Part shown: positions 14,077 to 20,365 of the stretch, in pieces
Layout of the letters: every line of letters starts with the position of its first letter
How positions within the stretch are numbered: the first letter of the stretch is position 1
Source of the DNA: Thermoleophilia bacterium
GTDB lineage: Bacteria > Actinomycetota > Thermoleophilia > Gaiellales > SKUG01
Assembly (NCBI GenBank): GCA_020438525.1
Contig: JAGQUL010000033.1
Location: forward strand, 1-23,986
Length of the DNA stretch: 23,986 nucleotides
Reading direction: 5' to 3'
Made by a program: the position numbers and the translations under genes
The notes under the pieces: generated by a model
Databases searched by the model: none
Told to the model about the DNA's origin: nothing
Seen by the model: only the letters and a program-made list of their open reading frames with translations

Positions 14077-14167
14077 GCTCGTCGCTGGACCTTTCCTGGT
14101 CTCCGCCGCTGCCTGGTCATACCGGCGCGGCGGTGGCCCGTCCATGGGCCGTCGGGGGTTGTTCGGC

Positions 14168-14623
14168 CTACTCGGCCAGATACGTGAGCTTGTACTTGCC
14201 GATCTGGATCTCGTCGCCTGCCTCGAGCGCCCGCTTCTCGACCCGTTCGTGGTTCACGAACGTGCCGTTGAGGCTTGCGCGGTCCTCGACCCGGATCGAC
14301 GCACCGTCGTTGTACACCACCGCATGTTCACGCGAGACGGTGACATCGTCAAGGAAGATGTCGGAGGTCGGCGAGCGACCGATCGTGGTCTTGTCGAGGA
14401 TCCTGAAGTGTTCGCCTGCACGACCACCGCCGCTGCGGATCACGAGGGCCGCACCCTGCCCACCCGAAGGCTCCACGGGGACACCCGCCTCCGGGTCGCG
14501 ACCCACGCCCGGAATCGCCACCGGGATCGTCTCGGTGTTCTGGTCACCGACCAGGTACGAGCCGCACTTGGCGCAGTAGTTGGCGTCTTCGCCGTTCTGG
14601 TGTCCGCAGGCCGTGCAGTACAT
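14168..14623 (-). CDS. garA: Zinc-ribbon FHA-domain protein, GarA/OdhI-like
   Basis: A 151-residue protein. The N-terminus is a zinc ribbon with C3-x2-C6 and C17-x2-C20 (YCTACGHQN ... YCAKCGSYL). A TETIPV segment follows at residues 30-35, resembling the ETTSV phospho-threonine site of mycobacterial GarA and corynebacterial OdhI. The FHA domain (about 55-150) shows TIGRSPTSDIFLDD, VSREHAVV and SLNGTFVN, the phosphothreonine-binding blocks. In actinobacteria such proteins are phosphorylated by Ser/Thr kinases and control 2-oxoglutarate metabolism; that function is inferred here. It lies five bases after the rsiG-like gene and upstream of ftsR. Confidence 0.85.
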   Translation of the reverse strand: MYCTACGHQNGEDANYCAKCGSYLVGDQNTETIPVAIPGVGRDPEAGVPVEPSGGQGAALVIRSGGGRAGEHFRILDKTTIGRSPTSDIFLDDVTVSREHAVVYNDGASIRVEDRASLNGTFVNHERVEKRALEAGDEIQIGKYKLTYLAE

Positions 14624-14628
14624 CCGGA

Positions 14629-14889
14629 TCAGCTCTCAGCGCCGTCCTCAGGCAGGCCCTTGCCGGCGAGGATGCGGCTCAGGTGCTCGATGTCGATGTT
14701 GTCGAGCGCACCGCCTTCGCCGGTGTACTTCTCCTTCTTGCGAGCGAGCAGCTCGCTCTTGAGGATGTCGATGTAGCCGTGGAGGATCCGCCGGCGGTAG
14801 GAGACCTCGTTCTCCTCCTGCACGTAGCGGTCGATGAGCTCCTTGAGCGCCTCGTCGTCGAGCGAGCCGAGATCGGGCAACGCTTCCAC
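14629..14889 (-). CDS. rsiG: RsiG-like anti-sigma factor, single cyclic-di-GMP motif
   Basis: An 86-residue, mostly helical, soluble protein. Residues 26-41 read E-x3-S-x2-R-x3-H-x3-D (E26, S30, R33, H37, D41) within EENEVSYRRRILHGYID. Known RsiG proteins carry E-x3-S-x2-R-x3-Q-x3-D; the only change is His for Gln. Streptomyces RsiG has two motifs and binds cyclic-di-GMP to hold the sigma factor WhiG; short RsiGs of deep-branching actinobacteria such as Rubrobacter have one motif and act as dimers. The length and single motif here fit the short form. It would bind a FliA/WhiG-type sigma factor, whose promoters appear before the flagellar genes of this window. No whiG/fliA gene is in the window. 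It lies five bases before the FHA gene and 42 bases after pgsA. Confidence 0.82.
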   Translation of the reverse strand: MEALPDLGSLDDEALKELIDRYVQEENEVSYRRRILHGYIDILKSELLARKKEKYTGEGGALDNIDIEHLSRILAGKGLPEDGAES

Positions 14890-14931
14890 AGTGTCTCCTC
14901 CGGGTCGTGCCGACCGTCCGTCGGCAGGGAT

Positions 14932-15618
14932 TCAGTCTACACGAGGTTCGGCCGTCGCCTCGACCTCGACTTCAGGGTTGTGTGAGGTTCGGCCGTCGTC
15001 GGCCGTTCGCGGACCCTGGTGCAGTGCCTCGCGGTCGGCGGTGAGCATCCAGCCGTAGCGCCGCAGGTACTGCACGAACACGACCACGCTGATCAGCAGG
15101 CCGATCTCGAACGGCCACAGCGGCCAGGTCGCCTCGGGCAGCAGCAGCAGCCACGTCAGGCCCGCCATCATCAGCGCCATCCCCCACTTTCCCAGCCGCG
15201 TCACGTCGACCATCGTGAACTCGCGCACGTGCCAGTAGCCGTACATCGCGGGCAGGTCGCGAGCGATCACGATCAGGAACTCGAACCCGAAGAGCCGTCC
15301 GTCGCCGCCGAACCACTGCGAGTCGTAGAAGCACAGCAGCAGCACGGCGCTGTTGACGAGCAGCCGGTCCGCGAGCGGATCCACGACCTTCCCGTACTGG
15401 CTCATCACCCGGAACCTGCGGGCGAGCCATCCATCGAGGAAGTCGGTGAACGACGCGCCCAGGAACAGCAGGCCCGCGGCGAGCGTTGCACCCTGGCCGA
15501 CCACCATCAGGGCGATGAAGACCGGCACCGCGAGCAGGCGGAGCGTGGTGAGCACGTTCGGAACGTTCCGAATCCACGTGGCGTTGTGGGATTCCACGCC
15601 TGCGATGCTACTGCTCAG
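14932..15618 (-). CDS. pgsA: CDP-alcohol phosphatidyltransferase (PgsA-like)
   Basis: An integral membrane enzyme that transfers a phosphatidyl group from CDP-diacylglycerol to an alcohol. The signature D-x2-D-G-x2-A-R-x8-G-x3-D-x3-D is complete: DFLDGWLARRF, SQYGKVVDPLAD. About five to six hydrophobic helices are visible, with IRNVPNVLTTLRLLAVPVF at the N-terminus. The start is unusual: AGGAGG (minus strand, 15632-15627) stands eight bases before an in-frame CTG at 15618 (228 residues), whereas the in-frame GTG codons at 15645 and 15597 have no ribosome binding site. The C-terminal 35 residues are hydrophilic and variable. The substrate (glycerol phosphate, or inositol phosphate) cannot be told from sequence alone. 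It heads the leftward cluster with rsiG, the FHA gene and ftsR. Confidence 0.88.
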   Translation of the reverse strand: MSSSIAGVESHNATWIRNVPNVLTTLRLLAVPVFIALMVVGQGATLAAGLLFLGASFTDFLDGWLARRFRVMSQYGKVVDPLADRLLVNSAVLLLCFYDSQWFGGDGRLFGFEFLIVIARDLPAMYGYWHVREFTMVDVTRLGKWGMALMMAGLTWLLLLPEATWPLWPFEIGLLISVVVFVQYLRRYGWMLTADREALHQGPRTADDGRTSHNPEVEVEATAEPRVD

Positions 15619-15677
15619 GCCGGAAACCTCCTGCCGTTCGAACACACCAGGCGACGACGACCACCGTGGAGATGCAA

Positions 15678-15712
15678 CGAGGGGCGGCCCACATGGTGTG
15701 AACCGCCCCTCG
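15678..15712 (-). terminator. Terminator hairpin after tRNA-Pro
   Basis: CGAGGGGCGG and CCGCCCCTCG form a perfect 10-bp stem with a 15-base loop, five bases beyond the CCA end of the leftward tRNA gene. The hairpin is followed by TTGC rather than a long T-run. By position it ends the tRNA transcript before the phosphatidyltransferase gene. Confidence 0.65.
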
Positions 15713-15717
15713 GTGAA

Positions 15718-15794
15718 TGGTCGGGACGACTGGATTCGAACCAGCGACCGCCCGGCCCCCAGCCGGGTGCGCTACCAGACTGCGCCACGTCCCG
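15718..15794 (-). tRNA. tRNA-Pro (anticodon GGG), CCA encoded
   Basis: The minus strand folds into a full cloverleaf: acceptor stem CGGGACG/CGTCCCG, D-arm GCGC...GCGC, anticodon stem CCCGG/CCGGG with loop CTGGGGG (anticodon GGG), and T-arm with loop TTCGAAT. The CCA end is encoded (15718-15720). It reads the CCC/CCU proline codons, CCC being frequent in this GC-rich genome. It is a single gene between the EF-hand-like gene and the phosphatidyltransferase cluster. Confidence 0.96.
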
Positions 15795-15900
15795 CGATGA
15801 TCGAGAGCATAGCGTGCGCGCGACGCACGCACCACCCCACGACGCGTGCCCGTGCACCCCGAGACCGCGCACGCGCATCGCGCTGCCGGGCTGGACCGCG

Positions 15901-15929
15901 TGAAACGCAGGCGCGCTGCACTTCGATAA
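15901..15929 (+). promoter_or_regulatory. TGAAAC-N17-CGATAA promoter-like element
   Basis: TGAAAC (15901-15906), 17 bases, CGATAA (15924-15929), upstream of the EF-hand-like gene. The same pair of boxes with 17 and 18 base spacers stands twice before the unrecognised gene at 19750-20229. The form resembles promoters of ECF sigma factors. GATAAT at 15925-15930 could instead be a housekeeping -10. Confidence 0.5.
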
Positions 15930-15937
15930 TGGGACAA

Positions 15938-15957
15938 GCCGGAGATCGGGCTCCGGC
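15938..15957 (+). promoter_or_regulatory. Hairpin at the predicted 5' end of the mRNA
   Basis: GCCGGAG-ATCGGG-CTCCGGC, a 7-bp perfect stem beginning eight bases after the -10-like CGATAA box, so at or close to the first transcribed base. It may stabilise the message. Confidence 0.45.
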
Positions 15958-15977
15958 GTCACCAAGGGACGGATCAC

Positions 15978-16709
15978 ATGAGTTCGGGAATCACGCCAAT
16001 CGGCGTTCGCATGCAGCCGAGTGCCGCCACGCCGCTCGACCCTCCGGTCACGCCGCGTCCGGGAGAGGTGCTTCGCACCACACCGGATATCGGCACGTCG
16101 CGACGCCCGCCCCTCTCCGCCAACACCCTCGGCGTGGGCGCGATCACGGGAACGATGGGAACGATGATCGGGGCCATCGGCGGCATGGTTCTCGTCTGGC
16201 ACCCCGCCGCGGCACTCAGCGAGGCCGGCCACTCGCGGCTCGCCATGGCGCTCGCCCTCGGTGTGACGGGCATCAGCGCGATCGCAGGCGGATACGCCGG
16301 CTTTCGAATGGCCACCGACGCCCAGCGGGCGTCCGAGGCGGATGTCGAGCACAAGCGCGTCCTGGAGGCCTACGGCACTCCGACCGCGGAAGCTGCCACG
16401 GACGTGCTCACGAGCGTCGACGCCAACCACGACTCGCGACTCGACATCGGGACCGAGCACACGCGCCCGGGCGTGCGGCACGGCAGCTACTCGCCCGACG
16501 AGCATGGCGAGCTGCGGTACACGTCGACGTGGACCGAGCCACGCGACTACACGCCGCTCCTGCAGCTTGCCGACTCGACCGGGACCCCCGACGGGCGGGT
16601 GGACGCGGATGAGCTGGCACAGGCCATGGCGCGGTGGGACGTTGACCGCAACGGGGCGCTGGATGCCTCCGAACTCGGGACGCTGAACGCCGCGGTCGAC
16701 GCTCGCTGA
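15978..16709 (+). CDS. Membrane protein with C-terminal EF-hand-like calcium loops
   Basis: A 243-residue protein of unknown function. Residues 1-50 are Pro/Thr-rich; two hydrophobic segments follow at about 51-74 and 88-109, and a soluble domain makes up the rest. In it, 221-232 is a perfect 12-residue EF-hand loop (D221, D223, N225, G226, D229, E232), 201-212 (TGTPDGRVDADE) is a second looser loop only eight residues before it, and 148-160 (DANHDSRLDIGTE) is a degenerate third. The start ATG 15978 has AAGGGACGG upstream. Calcium sensing or calcium-stabilised folding is likely; the role is not known. Upstream lie a TGAAAC-N17-CGATAA element and a hairpin. It is convergent with the membrane gene at 16736. 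Confidence 0.8.
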   Translation: MSSGITPIGVRMQPSAATPLDPPVTPRPGEVLRTTPDIGTSRRPPLSANTLGVGAITGTMGTMIGAIGGMVLVWHPAAALSEAGHSRLAMALALGVTGISAIAGGYAGFRMATDAQRASEADVEHKRVLEAYGTPTAEAATDVLTSVDANHDSRLDIGTEHTRPGVRHGSYSPDEHGELRYTSTWTEPRDYTPLLQLADSTGTPDGRVDADELAQAMARWDVDRNGALDASELGTLNAAVDAR

Positions 16710-16735
16710 CCGCGCCCGCAGCCGGTACCGAGCGG

Positions 16736-17191
16736 CTACGCCTCGAGCTCGTCGAGCTCGGTCTCGTCGCGCACGCTGCGCGCGTAGAGCGGCGCACCGA
16801 TACCGATGCCGCCGATCAGCAGGAAGAACATCGCCATCGACGCGGCACTGGCACGCATCTCGTCGCAGCCCACGGCGGGCTTGCCGACTGCGAGGTACAC
16901 CTTGGTGCCGTCGGCGGGGCAGCGGCTGCCGGTCACGGCCTCCCAGCCGAGCAGGCCACCCATGCCCAGGCCGAGCACGATCAGCGTGACCCACGCGCCG
17001 CGGGAGCCGAGCCGGTTCCAGAGCACGAACGCTGCGCCGATGCACGCGAACATCACCACGGCGCCCGGCAGCGACCACGCGTACCAGAGCGCCGGGATCG
17101 AAACGGCGCCGAGGATGCCCCACGCGAGGTGGTGTCGGTCGAGGCCGTGCTGCTCGTGCGGCGCCTGCTCGGTGGTCGTCGTCTCCATCAT
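16736..17191 (-). CDS. Four-helix membrane protein coupled to ispG
   Basis: A 151-residue protein, family not recognised. It has a His/Gln-rich cytoplasmic-looking N-terminus (TTTTEQAPHEQHGLDRHH) and four hydrophobic segments at about 23-42, 43-62, 67-88 and 115-137. The loop between helices 3 and 4 contains two cysteines (SRCPADG and AVGCDEM) that could form a disulfide outside the cell. The C-terminus is acidic (DETELDELEA). The start ATG 17191 (or 17188) overlaps the ispG stop in an ATGA, so translation is coupled to ispG and it is probably the last gene of the envelope operon. The large in-frame extension through ispG is rejected. Confidence 0.8.
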   Translation of the reverse strand: MMETTTTEQAPHEQHGLDRHHLAWGILGAVSIPALWYAWSLPGAVVMFACIGAAFVLWNRLGSRGAWVTLIVLGLGMGGLLGWEAVTGSRCPADGTKVYLAVGKPAVGCDEMRASAASMAMFFLLIGGIGIGAPLYARSVRDETELDELEA

Positions 17192-18345
17192 CGTGCTGCT
17201 CCGACCATCGTGACGGTGGGTCCGTCGGGACCCGCCTCCGTGCCCTCGCTCTTGCCGAACGCCTCCTTGGCTCGCCCTTCGGGCTTGCCGGCGGCGATCC
17301 ACTTGTCGATCTCGCGGAACAGCTCGTCGACGAGCTCGGCCTGCGGGACCTTCTTGAGCACCTCGCCGTGTGCGTAGATGAAGCCGACGTGGCGACCTCC
17401 GGCGATTCCGAAGTCGGCGTTGCCTGCCTCGCCCGGCCCGTTCACGGCGCAGCCCATCACGGCGATCTCCATGAGCTCGTCGGCGTAGTCGCGCTGCAGG
17501 CGCTCCTCCACCTCGCCCGCGAGCGCCACGATCTCCACGTCCGCGCGCCCACAGGACGGGCACGCGATCATGTTGAAGCCCTTCTTGCGCAGGCCGGTTG
17601 CCTTGAGGATCTCCCAGGCGACCTTGACCTCCTCGATCGGGTCGGCGCTCAGCGACACGCGGATCGTGTCGCCGATCCCGTCGAGCAGCAGCGAGCCGAT
17701 GCCCACTGCACTCTTGATCGATCCGGCCCACGGGGTACCGGCCTCGGTGACGCCCAAGTGCAGCGGGCAGTCGACCCGCTCGCTCAGCATCCGGTAGGCC
17801 TGCACCATCACCACGGGGTCGCTGGCCTTCACGCTGATCTTGTAGTTGTCGTAGCCGACCTTCTCGAGCAGGCGCACCTCCTCGAGCGCGCCCTCGACGA
17901 GCGCCTCGGCCGGCGACGGCACCGCCATCGAGCGCAGGTGGTGCGGCAGCGACCCCATGTTCATCCCGATCCGGATGGGGATGTCCTTGGCCTTGGCTGC
18001 CTCGACGACGGAGATGACCTTGTCGTCGCCGCCGATGTTGCCGGGGTTGATGCGCACGCACGCGACGTTCGCCTCGATCGCCTTGAGTGCGAGCGACGCG
18101 TTGAAGTGGATGTCGGCCACGACCGGCAGTGGCGAGAACTTGACGATCTCCGGCAGCGCGTTCGCATCGGGCAGGCCGGGCACCGCGACGCGGATGATCT
18201 CGCAGCCTGCCTCGAAGAGCCCCTGGATCTGCGCGAGGGTCGCCTTGGGATCGTTGGTCTGGGTCGTGGTCATCGACTGCACCGACACCGGTGCGCCGCC
18301 GCCGACGGTCACTCGACCGACCTGTACCTGCCGCTTGGAAGCCAT
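17188..18345 (-). CDS. ispG: IspG, HMBPP synthase of the MEP pathway
   Basis: A 385-residue iron-sulfur enzyme that reduces MEcPP to HMBPP, the penultimate step of isoprenoid synthesis. Seen: VGGGAPVSVQSMTTTQTND at the N-terminus, VADIHFN, VRINPGNIG, the 4Fe-4S ligands C262-x2-C265 (ACPSCGRADVE) and C299 with E306 (GCAVNGPGEA). The length fits the short bacterial form without the plant/Chlamydia insert. The C-terminal tail beyond about 360 is variable. It lies 52 bases after rseP in the same direction and overlaps the next membrane gene by four bases. Dxr, from the same pathway, is 2 kb upstream in the same run of genes. Confidence 0.97.
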   Translation of the reverse strand: MASKRQVQVGRVTVGGGAPVSVQSMTTTQTNDPKATLAQIQGLFEAGCEIIRVAVPGLPDANALPEIVKFSPLPVVADIHFNASLALKAIEANVACVRINPGNIGGDDKVISVVEAAKAKDIPIRIGMNMGSLPHHLRSMAVPSPAEALVEGALEEVRLLEKVGYDNYKISVKASDPVVMVQAYRMLSERVDCPLHLGVTEAGTPWAGSIKSAVGIGSLLLDGIGDTIRVSLSADPIEEVKVAWEILKATGLRKKGFNMIACPSCGRADVEIVALAGEVEERLQRDYADELMEIAVMGCAVNGPGEAGNADFGIAGGRHVGFIYAHGEVLKKVPQAELVDELFREIDKWIAAGKPEGRAKEAFGKSEGTEAGPDGPTVTMVGAAR

Positions 18346-18397
18346 GGGCGAAGTCTATCGATGCGGCCGCAGTCGCGAAGCGATTCCCGGTCGCAGC

Positions 18398-19708
18398 TCA
18401 GCCGCGCGCGCGGGTGATGTCGTTGTCGAGGCCGATGAAGAAGAGGATCAGCACGAGCGCCAGCCCGACCATCGAGTAGCGCTCGAATGCGGCGCGCGGC
18501 ATCGGGCGGCGCCGGATCGCCTCGAGCAGGCCGAAGAGCAGGTGGCCACCGTCGAGCGGGAGCAGCGGCAGCAGGTTCATCACGGCGAGGATCAGGCTGA
18601 TCAGCGCCACGTAGCCGATCAGCCAGCCGCTGCGGTCCACGTCGTCGGCCACGTCGACGATGCCCACGACCGATCCCACGTCCTGACGGACGTTCGCGTC
18701 GAAGAACACCCGCGGCAGGCGCGTGAACGTGTCGGACGTGATCGTCCACATCCGATCGAGCGCGGTGGTCATGCCGGTGACGGGGTCCTCGTGGACCCGC
18801 CCGACCACGCTCACGGACGCATCGTCGAGCTGCGGTGCGAGCCCGAGCCGTGGCTCCTTCACGTCCTTGGCGTACTCGGTCGGCACGATCGTCTCGGCAT
18901 GGCGGTCGCCGTCGGCGTCGATCCAGGCGATGTCGGTCGGCTCGCCCAGGCTGTCGGCGATCCGCTGGCCCAGGTCGTTCGGGGAAATTCCCTTCACCGG
19001 GCCGTTCCACTCGACGATCCGAGACTCGGTGTCGAGTCCGGCCTGCGCCGCGGGACTGTCCTTCGCGACGCTCGCGACCGCGAGCGCGCCGGTGACCTCG
19101 TACTTCGGCTGCAGCGTCCAGAAGAACACGCTCAGCACCACGAACGCGATCAGCAGGTTCACGAACGGGCCCGCGAAGATCACGGTCATCCGGCGCCAGA
19201 GCGCCGCGCGCCAGTACGCGCGCGGGTGCAGGTCGTCGAGCAGGGCATCGATCCGGTCGAGCGCGCTGCGGACGCGCTTCAGGTCGACGTCGGCGGTGGT
19301 CGTCTCGCGCTCGGCGATCGTGCGCGCGAGCACGTCGCGGACCTCGCGCAGCGGCGGCACCATGTCGTCGGTCGAGTCGGCATGCGCCACGCCGCGGCGG
19401 GCCGCGTCGAGCTGCAGGCGTCCTGCCGAGTCGACCATCGGCAGCACCTCCTCGAACTCCCAGCGCAGGCGTTCCGACACGTCGCCTGCCTCCGGGCGGA
19501 ACATTCCGGGCAGCTTCACGAACCCGCCGGCCGGGATCGCGCCGATGCCGTACTCGACCTCACCGATCTTCCGCTTGAAGATCGCGGGCGGGAAGAACAC
19601 GTAGAACTTGGTGGCACGGATGCCGACTGCGCGTGCTGCGAGGAAGTGCCCCAGCTCGTGGAGCACGACGAGCACGATCAGGGACAGGATCACGAGCGCG
19701 TACGGCAT
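18398..19708 (-). CDS. rseP: RseP/Rip1-type site-2 protease
   Basis: A 436-residue intramembrane zinc metalloprotease that cuts membrane-bound anti-sigma factors and similar targets. The first helix carries HELGH (17-21); IGAIPAGGFVKLPGM follows; a helix with AGPFVNLLIAFVVL is near 180-195; a PDZ domain (about 205-285) includes DSPAAQAGLDTESRIVEWNG; and the last helices carry NLLPLLPLDGGHLLFGLLEA with the second metal ligand. Residues about 75-165 form a charged, helical insertion between the catalytic region and the second helix that is longer than in most family members. The start ATG 19708 puts HELGH in the first helix; the longer reading frame upstream crosses the neighbouring gene. Position after dxr is typical, though another gene is inserted here. 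Confidence 0.94.
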   Translation of the reverse strand: MPYALVILSLIVLVVLHELGHFLAARAVGIRATKFYVFFPPAIFKRKIGEVEYGIGAIPAGGFVKLPGMFRPEAGDVSERLRWEFEEVLPMVDSAGRLQLDAARRGVAHADSTDDMVPPLREVRDVLARTIAERETTTADVDLKRVRSALDRIDALLDDLHPRAYWRAALWRRMTVIFAGPFVNLLIAFVVLSVFFWTLQPKYEVTGALAVASVAKDSPAAQAGLDTESRIVEWNGPVKGISPNDLGQRIADSLGEPTDIAWIDADGDRHAETIVPTEYAKDVKEPRLGLAPQLDDASVSVVGRVHEDPVTGMTTALDRMWTITSDTFTRLPRVFFDANVRQDVGSVVGIVDVADDVDRSGWLIGYVALISLILAVMNLLPLLPLDGGHLLFGLLEAIRRRPMPRAAFERYSMVGLALVLILFFIGLDNDITRARG

Positions 19709-19749
19709 GCACCAGATCTTGGCAGATCGGGCGGCCGGGTTCGCAGCGA

Positions 19750-20229
19750 TCAGCGCAGGAAGCTGCCGAGTGCTCCCAGGAACGTCGATCCGCTGCCCCC
19801 TGCCGCGACCGCTACCGGCAGGCGCGGGGTGGCTGCATAGGTCGGCACGCCGACCGCGAGCGGCTGCAGGTGCGCGGCCTCGGTCGCCTGGCGCAGCAGG
19901 CGTGATGCGGTGGACTGGATCCGGCTCGTGAGCGACGACGACAGGTGCGGTGCGGCAACCGCGGCGGGGCGTGCGCGAGCCGCGGCCGTGGCGAGCTCCG
20001 CGACCCCGGTCGTGGCCGTGTGGGCGGCCGAGACGCGCCGCCAGAGCGTCGCTCCACCCACGAGCAGCGCGAGCCCGGCGAGTGCGGAAGCGCCGCCGAT
20101 GAGCGCGCCCTTCGTCGGGTCGCCGTCGTTGTGGTCCGCCACCGCGCCGCCGACGAGCGCCCCGGTTGCGACCGCGCCGATCGCGAATGCGATCCGGCCC
20201 GGCGTGATCGGTCCGATGAGTCCTGACAT
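19750..20229 (-). CDS. Unrecognised small glycine-rich membrane protein
   Basis: A 159-residue protein I cannot assign. It starts MSGLIGPITPGRIAFAIG at ATG 20229, preceded by GGGGGACGGGGAC. Two hydrophobic, glycine/alanine-rich segments lie at about 12-32 and 41-61, separated by DHNDGDPTKG, which looks like a calcium-binding or turn loop. The remainder (about 65-159) is an Ala-rich region with helical stretches and little charge, ending in a Gly/Ser/Phe segment. The gene sits between dxr and rseP, which are usually adjacent, and has its own tandem promoter-like elements, suggesting an inserted gene with separate control. The extension to 20298 in the same frame is not supported by a ribosome binding site. 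Confidence 0.65.
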   Translation of the reverse strand: MSGLIGPITPGRIAFAIGAVATGALVGGAVADHNDGDPTKGALIGGASALAGLALLVGGATLWRRVSAAHTATTGVAELATAAARARPAAVAAPHLSSSLTSRIQSTASRLLRQATEAAHLQPLAVGVPTYAATPRLPVAVAAGGSGSTFLGALGSFLR

Positions 20230-20264
20230 GTCCCCGTCCCCCGAGGTGCGTGTCGATGTCCCCC

Positions 20265-20289
20265 TGTCGCGGCGCTGCCGCTCGCGACA
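20265..20289 (-). promoter_or_regulatory. Hairpin at the predicted 5' end of the mRNA
   Basis: TGTCGCG and CGCGACA form a 7-bp perfect stem, with a further GCG/CGC pair inside the loop. It begins five bases after the proximal -10-like box of the 19750-20229 gene, so close to the predicted first transcribed base. The same arrangement is seen at 15938-15957. Confidence 0.45.
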
Positions 20290-20294
20290 CCAGT

Positions 20295-20324
20295 ACATCG
20301 ATACTTAGTGACTACTACGTTTCA
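20295..20324 (-). promoter_or_regulatory. Proximal TGAAAC-N18-CGATGT element
   Basis: Read leftward: TGAAAC (20324-20319), 18 bases, CGATGT (20300-20295). It is the proximal of two tandem copies upstream of the unrecognised gene at 20229. It shares TGAAACG-N7-CACTAA with the distal copy. Confidence 0.5.
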
Positions 20325-20336
20325 CTCACACCGGAG

Positions 20337-20365
20337 TCATCGTAGTTAGTGGTCACTCCGTTTCA
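20337..20365 (-). promoter_or_regulatory. Distal TGAAAC-N17-CGATGA element
   Basis: Read leftward: TGAAAC (20365-20360), 17 bases, CGATGA (20342-20337). Its first bases include the dxr stop codon (20365-20363). It is offset exactly 41 bases from the proximal copy. Each copy contains TGAAACG-N7-CACTAA. Confidence 0.5.

Noticed and set aside
16736..18061. 441-codon minus-strand frame joining the membrane gene to sequence within ispG
   Set aside because: The upstream part is an out-of-frame reading of ispG; the real start is at 17191, overlapping the ispG stop.
20295..20365. Low-GC repeat considered as a phage attachment site or insertion scar
   Set aside because: No tRNA, integrase or target duplication nearby. 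Direct repeats with promoter-like spacing explain it better.
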